From DASRHK01 sp035650495 (GTDB taxonomy: Bacteria; Pseudomonadota; Gammaproteobacteria; Nevskiales; Nevskiaceae): a stretch of DNA of 32,544 nucleotides. The stretch covers positions 1 to 32,544 of the forward strand of contig DASRHK010000150.1 of the NCBI GenBank assembly GCA_035650495.1, written 5' to 3'. A program made the translations under genes and the position numbers. Positions 20,161 to 25,936 of this stretch are shown here, piece by piece; position 1 is the stretch's first letter, and every line of letters begins with the position of its first letter. A model generated the notes under the pieces. It saw only the letters and a list, made by a program, of their open reading frames with translations, was not told the DNA's origin and searched no databases.

Positions 20161-20251
20161 AAGGTGCGAGAAAGGCGCTTGGCCTTTCTGGAGGAGCCAT
20201 CGGACAGGGGACGGCGCTGCTTTTACCGCTTCCCTGTCCTCCAAATTGTTG
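20130..20251 (-). ncRNA. Predicted small RNA downstream of phaR, about 120 nt
   Basis: The minus strand has a near-consensus promoter (20286-20258), about 120 bases without a credible gene, and a strong terminator. The transcript would contain a hairpin GGACAGGGAA/TTCCCTGTCC-type stem (20239-20230 with 20211-20202, one wobble), a hairpin AGAAAGGC/GCCTTTCT (20189-20182 with 20176-20169), and the terminator stem. UGGAGGA near its 5' end (20243-20237) can also pair with UCCUCCA (20195-20189). The segment CUCCUCC (20196-20190) is complementary to the phaR Shine-Dalgarno GGAGGAG (20912-20906). I do not recognise it as 6S, 4.5S, tmRNA or a CsrB-type RNA. Transcription is inferred, not shown. Confidence 0.62.
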
Positions 20252-20258
20252 CAGTGCA
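20250..20258. promoter_or_regulatory. PhaR-like operator TGC-N3-GCA at the small-RNA start
   Basis: TGCAGTGCA covers the predicted transcription start and touches the -10. On the minus strand the flanked form is CTGC-N3-GCA, close to CTGC-N3-GCAG sites reported for PhaR in alphaproteobacteria. The phaR promoter has the same element in the same position relative to its -10. Confidence 0.5.
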
Positions 20259-20286
20259 GTATAGCCACGACTGACCGATCAGTCAA
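20258..20286 (-). promoter_or_regulatory. Strong minus-strand sigma-70 promoter for the predicted small RNA
   Basis: TTGACT (20286-20281) and TATACT (20263-20258) are separated by 17 bases, each one mismatch from consensus. The predicted start is 20250-20251. The region just upstream is AT-rich relative to the surroundings and could act as an UP element. A palindrome lies in the spacer. Confidence 0.75.
20269..20284. promoter_or_regulatory. Operator-like palindrome in the small-RNA promoter
   Basis: GACTGA-CCGA-TCAGTC is a perfect 6+4+6 inverted repeat overlapping the -35 and spacer of the promoter. Its size and form resemble TetR-family operators; the regulator is unknown. Confidence 0.45.
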
Positions 20287-20308
20287 CGGCCGGCGAGTAA
20301 TAAATCGT

Positions 20309-20337
20309 CAATTGCCGCAATTGGTTAAGAATTAACC
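20309..20337. repeat. Two abutting AT-rich palindromes
   Basis: CAATTGC-C-GCAATTG (20309-20323) is a perfect 7+1+7 palindrome and shares its last base with GGTTAA-GAA-TTAACC (20323-20337, 6+3+6). They stand upstream of the small-RNA promoter in an AT-rich island within GC-rich DNA. Role unknown: regulator sites or an UP region. Confidence 0.55.
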
Positions 20338-20345
20338 GAGCGGAA

Positions 20346-20374
20346 GGGCCGGCGCCACGTTCTTGTGGCGGCCC
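20346..20374 (-). terminator. Hairpin after phaR, possible weak terminator
   Basis: CGCCAC/GTGGCG (6 bp) with a six-base loop is extended by GGGC/GCCC across a bulge, 14 bases after the phaR stop. No T run follows on the minus strand, so it may only stabilise the 3' end. Confidence 0.4.
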
Positions 20375-20387
20375 CGACACCGAAACG

Positions 20388-20897
20388 CTAGCCCTTGTTG
20401 TCGGCGGCGGTCCCGAAACGGCGCGGCTTCAGGTTGCCGCGGGCGCGCGACAGGTTCTTGAAGAACTCGCGACGCACCAAGCGCCAGATCGGCATCTGCT
20501 GGTCGGCCATCTCGCGCAGGATCTGCATCGGCTGCTGAGCCTGTCCGAGCAGGTGCTTGAGCTGATCGGTGAACTTGTGCTGCTGCTCCATGAACATCTG
20601 CATGGACAGCTCGAGATAGCGGCCCATGCTGGTCTGCATCGGGTCGCCATAGGAACGGATGATGTGGGTGAGCAGCTCGGTGCGGAAGATCGGGTTGCCG
20701 CCTTCCTCCTGCTCGGCGATGACCTGCAGCAGGATGCTGCGGGTGATGTCGTCGCGGGTGCGCTTGTCGAGCACCTTGAACTTCACGTTCTGCAGGACCA
20801 GCTGGCGGACTTCCTCCAGCGTGATGTAACGGCTGATTTCCGTGTCGTAGAGGCGGCGATTGGGGTATTTCTTGATGATCCGGACCGCGTCCGTCAT
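20388..20897 (-). CDS. phaR: Polyhydroxyalkanoate synthesis repressor PhaR
   Basis: PhaR is the DNA-binding repressor that senses PHA granules and controls phasin genes and itself. The 169 residues start with the PHB/PHA accumulation regulator DNA-binding domain (IIKKYPNRRLYDTEISRYITLEEVRQLV), followed by a PHB_acc region (GNPIFRTELLTHIIRSYGDPMQTSMGRYLELSMQMFMEQQ) and a basic tail. ATG at 20897 lies nine bases after GGGAGGA and is preferred over GTG at 20906, which abuts the Shine-Dalgarno. It overlaps the gluQ stop (ATGA). Its promoter with two TGC-N3-GCA sites lies inside the end of gluQ. No phaC, phaP or phaAB gene is in the window. Confidence 0.94.
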   Translation of the reverse strand: MTDAVRIIKKYPNRRLYDTEISRYITLEEVRQLVLQNVKFKVLDKRTRDDITRSILLQVIAEQEEGGNPIFRTELLTHIIRSYGDPMQTSMGRYLELSMQMFMEQQHKFTDQLKHLLGQAQQPMQILREMADQQMPIWRLVRREFFKNLSRARGNLKPRRFGTAADNKG

Positions 20898-21859
20898 TGG
20901 AGCCACTCCTCCCTTTGTTGCGCTGCATTATAGCCGGGATGTTGCAGCGCACCGGAGCCGGGAACTGTTCTCCATGCGCTGCTTCCCACGCGGCTCGGGC
21001 TCCAGTTGCCGATCGCCCATTCCAGCAACGGGGCAGGCGATAAGCCACTGATCTCCGGAGGCGCTTCCTGGTTGAGACAACGCAAGGCCGCGACAAGGTT
21101 CACGCTGGCCTGCTCGATCTGCACCGGTGCAGCATGGTTCTGCTTCGACAGCTTGCGTCCCGCAGCATCGACCAGCACTGGCAGATGGCGGTACATCGGT
21201 GGCTCGATCCGCAGACCCTGCATCACGAGAAGCTGCCGAATGGTCGATCCGATGAGGTCGGCGCCGCGCACGACTTCAGTGATTCCCTGCGCCGCCTCGT
21301 CGACCGCGCAGGCCAGCTGATAGCCGATGACGCCGTCGGCGCGACGCAGGACGAAGTCCCCGACGTCCTGGAGCAAGTGCCTTTGCTGCAGCCCCTGCCA
21401 GCCGTCCTCGAAGCTGAAATCATCGTCGTCCACGCGCAGACGAAGACTCGTGTTGCGCTGGGCTTTCGTCCCGCTGCGGCAGGTTCCCGGGTAGACCGGT
21501 CCGTCAGTTCCCGGAAGTGAAGTCGCTTCGAGAGTTGCCCGTGTGCACGAGCAGCGATAGACCCGGCCGCTGCGTTCCAGCGCCCGCAGTGCGGCCTGGT
21601 ATTCCTCGATGTGCTGCGACTCGCGACGGATCGCCTCGTCCCAGTGCAGCCCGTGGCCTTCGAGCTGCCGCAGGATCTGTTCTTCAGCGCCCGGCGCGTT
21701 GCGCGGGGTGTCGAGGTCGTCGATGCGCAGCAACCAGACGCCGCCCTGTGCTTTGGCCTGGAGATAGCTCGCAAGCGCGGTCACCAGCGAGCCCAGGTGC
21801 AGCGGGCCCGACGGCGTGGGTGCGAAACGTCCGCGATAAGAAGAAATCGGCTTAGACAA
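20894..21859 (-). CDS. gluQ: Glutamyl-queuosine tRNA(Asp) synthetase
   Basis: GluQ-RS is a truncated glutamyl-tRNA synthetase paralogue that attaches glutamate to queuosine 34 of tRNA-Asp. The 321 residues hold the class I HIGH-type motif (FAPTPSGPLHLGSL, His21-Ser24), the KMSKS-type KLSKQN, and the zinc site (YRCSCTR with YPGTC). The C-terminal anticodon-binding domain is absent, as in the family. The start is TTG at 21859; no Shine-Dalgarno is obvious, and a CRP-like site lies immediately upstream. The last about 20 codons encode the phaR promoter, and the stop overlaps the phaR ATG. In many gammaproteobacteria the neighbour is dksA, not phaR. Confidence 0.93.
   Translation of the reverse strand: MSKPISSYRGRFAPTPSGPLHLGSLVTALASYLQAKAQGGVWLLRIDDLDTPRNAPGAEEQILRQLEGHGLHWDEAIRRESQHIEEYQAALRALERSGRVYRCSCTRATLEATSLPGTDGPVYPGTCRSGTKAQRNTSLRLRVDDDDFSFEDGWQGLQQRHLLQDVGDFVLRRADGVIGYQLACAVDEAAQGITEVVRGADLIGSTIRQLLVMQGLRIEPPMYRHLPVLVDAAGRKLSKQNHAAPVQIEQASVNLVAALRCLNQEAPPEISGLSPAPLLEWAIGNWSPSRVGSSAWRTVPGSGALQHPGYNAAQQREEWLQ
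20919..20951 (-). promoter_or_regulatory. phaR promoter with two PhaR-like operators
   Basis: The minus strand has a perfect -10 TATAAT (20932-20927) without a good -35. TGC-N3-GCA elements lie at 20919-20927, at the transcription start, and 20943-20951, upstream of the -10, with centres 24 bases apart. This fits autorepression as described for PhaR elsewhere. The whole promoter is inside the gluQ coding region. Confidence 0.6.
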
Positions 21860-21860
21860 A

Positions 21861-21876
21861 AGTGACTGGAATCACA
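21861..21876. promoter_or_regulatory. CRP/Clp-like binding site
   Basis: AGTGA-N6-TCACA matches the CRP consensus TGTGA-N6-TCACA at nine of ten core bases and is flanked by A runs as in strong sites. Its centre is about 40 bases upstream of the start predicted from the plus-strand -10 at 21897, the class II activator position. It also sits one base upstream of the gluQ start codon, so it could hinder gluQ expression. Confidence 0.6.
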
Positions 21877-21896
21877 AAATTGCGCGGGGATGTGAG

Positions 21897-21902
21897 TATA
21901 AT
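21897..21902 (+). promoter_or_regulatory. -10 element of the CbbY-like gene promoter
   Basis: A perfect TATAAT on the plus strand with no acceptable -35, as expected for a class II CRP-activated promoter. The start would be near 21909, giving an 84-base leader with no further feature that I recognise. Confidence 0.5.
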
Positions 21903-21992
21903 TTGTTAATTCCAGGTCGGGGCCGAAGGTGCCCAACCAGCGTGGACAGTAGCGGTTCCCAAACTCGCGCCCGCGGCGCGAAGAGTCTCTAG

Positions 21993-22775
21993 ATGTTGCG
22001 GGCGCTGCTGTTCGATGTCGATGGCACGCTCGCCGACACCGAGCGCCTCGGACATCGCAAGGCCTACAACAAGGCCTTCCGCAAGCTCGGCCTGAATTTC
22101 CGCTGGGGACCCAAGCTCTATCGACGCCTGCTGAAGCAGCCCGGCGGCAAAGAGCGTCTCGCGTATTACCTCAAGCGCTATCAGCCTGAGCTCGGCGAGC
22201 ATGCCGACGCGGTGAGTGAAGCGGAAGAGGCATGGGTGCAGCACGTGCACCATCTCAAGTCGAATTATTTCCGCAGGCTCGTGAAGCGCGGCCGCGTCCC
22301 CCTGCGTCCGGGCGTCGCGCGCCTGATGCGCGAGGCCGACGCCGGCGGCGTGCAGATCGCGGTCGTCACCAACGCGAGCCGCGCGAGCCTCGAGCCGCTG
22401 CTGCGTTACAGCCTCGGCGACGAGCTCGTCGATCGCATCGACGTCGTCGTCTGCGGCGAGGACGGTGTCGCGAAGAAACCCGCGCCCGATCTTTATCACC
22501 TCGCGCTGCAACGATTGCAGTTGCCTTCGAATGCGTGCATCGCCGTCGAGGATTCTGCGATGGGCCTGCGCGCCGCGACCGCCGCAGGAATCCCGACGAT
22601 CATCACGATCAACGCCGAAACCGAAGGTCAGGATTTCAGTGCGGCGATGCTGGTCCTCGACAGTCTCGGCGAGCCGGATCAGCCTGCCACCGTGCTGCGC
22701 GGCTACCTCAACGGTCACTGCTGCGTCACCGCCGGGTTCCTGCAGGAGATCATGGCGACTCCGGTCGCCGCCTAG
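21993..22775 (+). CDS. HAD-superfamily sugar-phosphate phosphatase, CbbY-like
   Basis: A 260-residue HAD-IA hydrolase. Motif I FDVDGTLADTE carries the nucleophile Asp8 and acid/base Asp10. Motif II is VVTNAS, motif III the Lys in KKPAPDLY, and motif IV VEDSAMGLRAA. A helical cap (about 15-105) with GGKERLAYYL resembles CbbY, which removes inhibitory xylulose-1,5-bisphosphate beside RuBisCO. Beta-phosphoglucomutase and other phosphosugar phosphatases share this fold. There are no Calvin-cycle genes here, so the substrate is unknown. A CRP-like site upstream suggests carbon-status control. The next gene has a possible promoter of its own. Confidence 0.82.
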   Translation: MLRALLFDVDGTLADTERLGHRKAYNKAFRKLGLNFRWGPKLYRRLLKQPGGKERLAYYLKRYQPELGEHADAVSEAEEAWVQHVHHLKSNYFRRLVKRGRVPLRPGVARLMREADAGGVQIAVVTNASRASLEPLLRYSLGDELVDRIDVVVCGEDGVAKKPAPDLYHLALQRLQLPSNACIAVEDSAMGLRAATAAGIPTIITINAETEGQDFSAAMLVLDSLGEPDQPATVLRGYLNGHCCVTAGFLQEIMATPVAA

Positions 22776-22785
22776 CCCCACTCGC

Positions 22786-22791
22786 TATACT
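22786..22791 (+). promoter_or_regulatory. Possible -10 upstream of the AGPS-like gene
   Basis: TATACT in the 42-base gap after the phosphatase gene; no good -35 is visible at 17 bases. The start would be near 22798, 20 bases before the ATG. Confidence 0.35.
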
Positions 22792-22817
22792 CCCGCGACA
22801 AAAAACCGGGAGCCGCC

Positions 22818-24413
22818 ATGCGACGCTGGAACGGCTGGGGCGATGATTCCGATCACTACCCGCTGAGCGAAGACGCGCTCGCCTTCGTGCGCGAGCGCGT
22901 GGGCGAGAGCAAGCCGTCGAAGGATGCGACGCGCGACGAAGTCCTGCGCTCGGTGCCCGAGAGCCGCCTCAAAGGCTCCGCGACCTTCAAGTACGACGAG
23001 GCCACGCGCGTCGACCACAGCCGCGGCCAGAGCCTGCCCGACTGGCTGGCGATGCGCTATGGCCGCATGGGGCCGTTCGTCGACGGCGTCGCTTTCCCGA
23101 CCAGTCACGACGAAGTCGCCGCTACGCTTTCCGAAGCAAGGAAGCTCGGCGCGATCGTGATCCCGTACGCCGGCGGCACCAGCGTGGTCGGCCATCTCAC
23201 GGCGCCGATCGGCGACAAGCCGGTCGCCAGCATTTCGCTCGAGAAGATGAACAAGCTCGCCGGCATCGACGAGCGCGCCTCGATCGCGGGCTTTGGCGCC
23301 GGCACGCCGGGCCCGCAAGTGGAAGCGCAGCTGAAGCAGCAAGGCTACGTGCTGGGACATTTCCCGCAGTCGTACGAGTATTCGACGATTGGTGGCTGGG
23401 TGGTGACGCGATCGTCGGGCCAGCAGTCGCTGCGCTACGGACGCATCGAGAATCTCTTTGCATCGGGGCGGATGATCACGCCGCGCGGCGAGCTTGTCGT
23501 CGGCGGACATCCCGCGTCGAGCGCCGGACCGGATCTGCGCGAAGCAGTGATGGGATCCGAAGGTCGCTTCGGCATCCTCACCGAAGTGAACGCGCGCGTG
23601 CGGCCGCTCCCTGAAGTGGACGAATTCCGCGCAGTGTTCTTCCCGGATTGGGTTTCTGGCATCGAAGCCGTGCGCACGATGGCGCAGGCCGACCTCGGAC
23701 TGTCGATGCTGCGCCTGTCGAACGAGATCGAGACCGAGACCCAGCTCGCGCTGGTGTCCGGGCATCGCTCCGCGCTGCAGTGGCTGCAGCGCTATCTCGG
23801 CATGCGCGGCATCGGTGCGGGGAAGTGCATGCTGATGATCGGCATCACCGGCGCGCACCGTCAGGTCCGCCGCGCGCGCGGCGACGCCATCGTCATCGCG
23901 CGCAAGTTCGGCGGCGTGCACGTCGGCAAGATGATGGGCGCGGCGTGGGCGAAGAACCGATTCCGTGGACCTTACCTGCGCAACACGCTGTGGGACGCCG
24001 GCTACGCGATCGACACCGTCGAGACGTCGATCAACTGGCCGAAGGCGACGCCGCTGATGCGTGCGATCGAGCAGGCCGCGAAGGACGCGCTCGCCGGCGA
24101 GAACGAGCGTGCGCATGCGTTCACGCATCTGTCGCACGTGTACCGCCAGGGCTGCAGCATCTATTCGACGTTCGTGTATCGCTCGACCGGCTCCTACGAA
24201 GCCGACTTCGCGCGCTGGCAGCGCCTGAAGGGCAAAGTGTCCGAAACGATCGTCTCGCACGGCGGCACGATCAGTCATCAGCACGGCGTCGGCGCCGATC
24301 ACGCGCCGTACCTGCCGGCGGAGAAGGGCGCGCTCGGCATCGACCTGATCAAGGCGATGGCGCGGGAGCTCGACCCGACCGGCATGATGAATCCGGGAAA
24401 GCTCTTCGCGTGA
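22818..24413 (+). CDS. FAD-binding oxidase, alkyldihydroxyacetone-phosphate synthase-like
   Basis: A 531-residue flavoprotein of the VAO/PCMH fold that resembles alkylglycerone-phosphate synthase (AGPS), which swaps the acyl chain of acyl-DHAP for a fatty alcohol in ether-lipid synthesis. Seen are the start RRWNGWG, DWLAMRYGR, the FAD-binding PYAGGTSVVGHL (about 116-127), QSYEYSTIGGWVVTRSSGQQS, GSEGRFGILTEV, and HQHGVG (487-492), matching the His-rich active-site loop of AGPS. The C-terminus DPTGMMNPGKLF is typical of the family. GGGAG precedes ATG at 22818. It overlaps the GlpD-like gene (GTGA). FAD-linked hydroxyacid dehydrogenase activity is the alternative; a substrate cannot be assigned from sequence. 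Confidence 0.8.
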   Translation: MRRWNGWGDDSDHYPLSEDALAFVRERVGESKPSKDATRDEVLRSVPESRLKGSATFKYDEATRVDHSRGQSLPDWLAMRYGRMGPFVDGVAFPTSHDEVAATLSEARKLGAIVIPYAGGTSVVGHLTAPIGDKPVASISLEKMNKLAGIDERASIAGFGAGTPGPQVEAQLKQQGYVLGHFPQSYEYSTIGGWVVTRSSGQQSLRYGRIENLFASGRMITPRGELVVGGHPASSAGPDLREAVMGSEGRFGILTEVNARVRPLPEVDEFRAVFFPDWVSGIEAVRTMAQADLGLSMLRLSNEIETETQLALVSGHRSALQWLQRYLGMRGIGAGKCMLMIGITGAHRQVRRARGDAIVIARKFGGVHVGKMMGAAWAKNRFRGPYLRNTLWDAGYAIDTVETSINWPKATPLMRAIEQAAKDALAGENERAHAFTHLSHVYRQGCSIYSTFVYRSTGSYEADFARWQRLKGKVSETIVSHGGTISHQHGVGADHAPYLPAEKGALGIDLIKAMARELDPTGMMNPGKLFA

Positions 24414-25936
24414 GCGAGCGGCCGCTGCTCGGATCGCTGCCGGCACAATTCGACCTGGTCGTCATCGGCGGCGGCATCACCGGCGCCGGCATCGCGCGTG
24501 AGGCGGTGCGCACCGGCGCGAGCGTGCTGCTCGTCGAGCAGAACGATTTCGCGTCGGGCACGTCTTCGCGATCGTCGAAGCTCGTCCACGGCGGTCTGCG
24601 TTATCTCAAATCGGGACAGTGGCGCCTCACGCTCGAGTCCGTGCGCGAGCGCCAGCGCCTGATGCGCGAAGCGCCGGGATTGATCAGCCCCCAGATTTTC
24701 TTGATGCCGCTGTATCGGGGATCGAAGCCCGGCCGATGGCTTCTACGCATCGGTCTGTGGATCTACGACCTGATGGCGCGCAGCTTCGACTCGCGCTGGA
24801 TCGATGCTTCGCAGCTCCAGGCGCTCGAGCCGAACGTGCGTCGCGATCAATTGATCGGCGCGATGCGCTATCTCGATGCGGGCACGGACGATACGCGGAT
24901 GGTGCTGCGCCTGATCTTCGAGGCGTGTTCGGAAGGCGCGATCGCGCTCAACTACGTCGAAGTCACCGGCCTCGTGCGCGAGAACGGCCGCGTGGTCGGC
25001 GTGAAGCTGCGCGACGGCGCGCGCGCAGGTCAGCGCGAGATCCGTGCGAGCGTCGTGGTCAACGCCACCGGCGCGTGGGCCGCCGAACTGCCGGACGAGC
25101 CGGTCGGCGCGCCGCGATTGCGCCCACTGCGCGGCAGCCATTTCGTCTTTCCGCGCGATCGGCTGCCGATCCGGCATGCGGTGTCATGGCTGCATCCGCA
25201 AGACGCGCGGCCGATCTTCGCGTATCCCTGGGAAGGCGCCGTGGTCTACGGCACCACCGATCTCGATCACGGCGACGACGCGCTCGCGAACGTGCGTATG
25301 ACGCCGGCGGAGTCGACCTATCTCCTCGAGGGCCTCGCGTACCAGTTCCCGGATCTGGACCTGCGTGCGAGCGACGCGATCGCGACTTACGCCGGCGTGC
25401 GACCCGTCGTCGCCGGCGGCAAGGCCGATCCGTCGGCCGAGTCGCGCGAATCCGCGATGTGGAGCGCGCCCGGCATCGTCAGCATCACCGGCGGCAAGCT
25501 GACGACGTTCCGCATCACCGCGCGACAGGTTCTGCTGGAAGCCTCGAAGCAGTTACCGAAGCTCAAGCCGCGCCGTGCGCTGCCGGCGTTCATGAACGCG
25601 AGCGACACGGGCAACGTTCGTCTCTTCGGCCGGCTGGGCGCGGCGGCGCAAACCATGCTCGCGGAATTGCCGCGCGAGGAGCAGGTGCCGATCGACAGCA
25701 CGCCCTACACGTGGGCCGAAATCCGCTGGGCAGTGCGCAACGAGCGCGTCGTCCATCTCGAGGATTTGATGCTGCGACGTACTCGGCTCGGGCTCGTCAC
25801 GCCGCAAGGCGGCGCCGCGCTGTTGCCGCGGATCGCCACCATCTGTCGCGAGGAGCTCGGCTGGGACGAAGCGCGCTGGACGCGCGAGGCGCAGGACTAT
25901 CAGGCCGTGTGGCAGTCCCAGCACGCGGTGAGGTGA
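24410..25936 (+). CDS. Glycerol-3-phosphate dehydrogenase/oxidase family flavoprotein (GlpD-like)
   Basis: A 508-residue FAD-dependent dehydrogenase of the GlpD family, which oxidises sn-glycerol 3-phosphate to DHAP at the membrane and passes electrons to quinone. The FAD-binding motif is VVIGGGITGAGIAREA (about 17-32), followed by SGTSSRSSKLVHGGLRYL, VVNATGAWA, PLRGSHFVFPR, YGTTDLDHG, the Arg of GVRPVV and SITGGKLTTFR. A C-terminal helical domain (TWAEIRWAVRNERVVHLEDLMLRRTRLG) closes it. GTG at 24410 overlaps the previous stop. Because it sits between an AGPS-like enzyme and an FGGY kinase, it may supply DHAP for a lipid pathway rather than general glycerol use. Confidence 0.85.
   Translation: MSERPLLGSLPAQFDLVVIGGGITGAGIAREAVRTGASVLLVEQNDFASGTSSRSSKLVHGGLRYLKSGQWRLTLESVRERQRLMREAPGLISPQIFLMPLYRGSKPGRWLLRIGLWIYDLMARSFDSRWIDASQLQALEPNVRRDQLIGAMRYLDAGTDDTRMVLRLIFEACSEGAIALNYVEVTGLVRENGRVVGVKLRDGARAGQREIRASVVVNATGAWAAELPDEPVGAPRLRPLRGSHFVFPRDRLPIRHAVSWLHPQDARPIFAYPWEGAVVYGTTDLDHGDDALANVRMTPAESTYLLEGLAYQFPDLDLRASDAIATYAGVRPVVAGGKADPSAESRESAMWSAPGIVSITGGKLTTFRITARQVLLEASKQLPKLKPRRALPAFMNASDTGNVRLFGRLGAAAQTMLAELPREEQVPIDSTPYTWAEIRWAVRNERVVHLEDLMLRRTRLGLVTPQGGAALLPRIATICREELGWDEARWTREAQDYQAVWQSQHAVR

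Noticed and set aside
20093..20200. A 36-codon minus-strand frame starting at ATG 20200
   Set aside because: It reads through the terminator and the pnp hairpin, has no Shine-Dalgarno at a proper distance, and has a Pro-rich composition without similarity to known peptides.
14203..20286. Long minus-strand open frames opposite infB to truB (1122 codons) and opposite pnp (771 codons)
   Set aside because: Same antisense shadow effect with low-complexity composition; the sense genes are unambiguous.
21867..21883. Possible sigma-54 promoter TGG...TTGC near the gluQ start
   Set aside because: GG and GC are 12 bases apart in place of 10; the CRP-like palindrome explains the same bases better.
23648..25935. 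Upstream extensions in the frames of the GlpD-like gene (from 23648) and the kinase (from 24619)
   Set aside because: The added parts are Arg-rich and overlap the preceding genes in another frame; family N-termini begin at 24410 and 25936.
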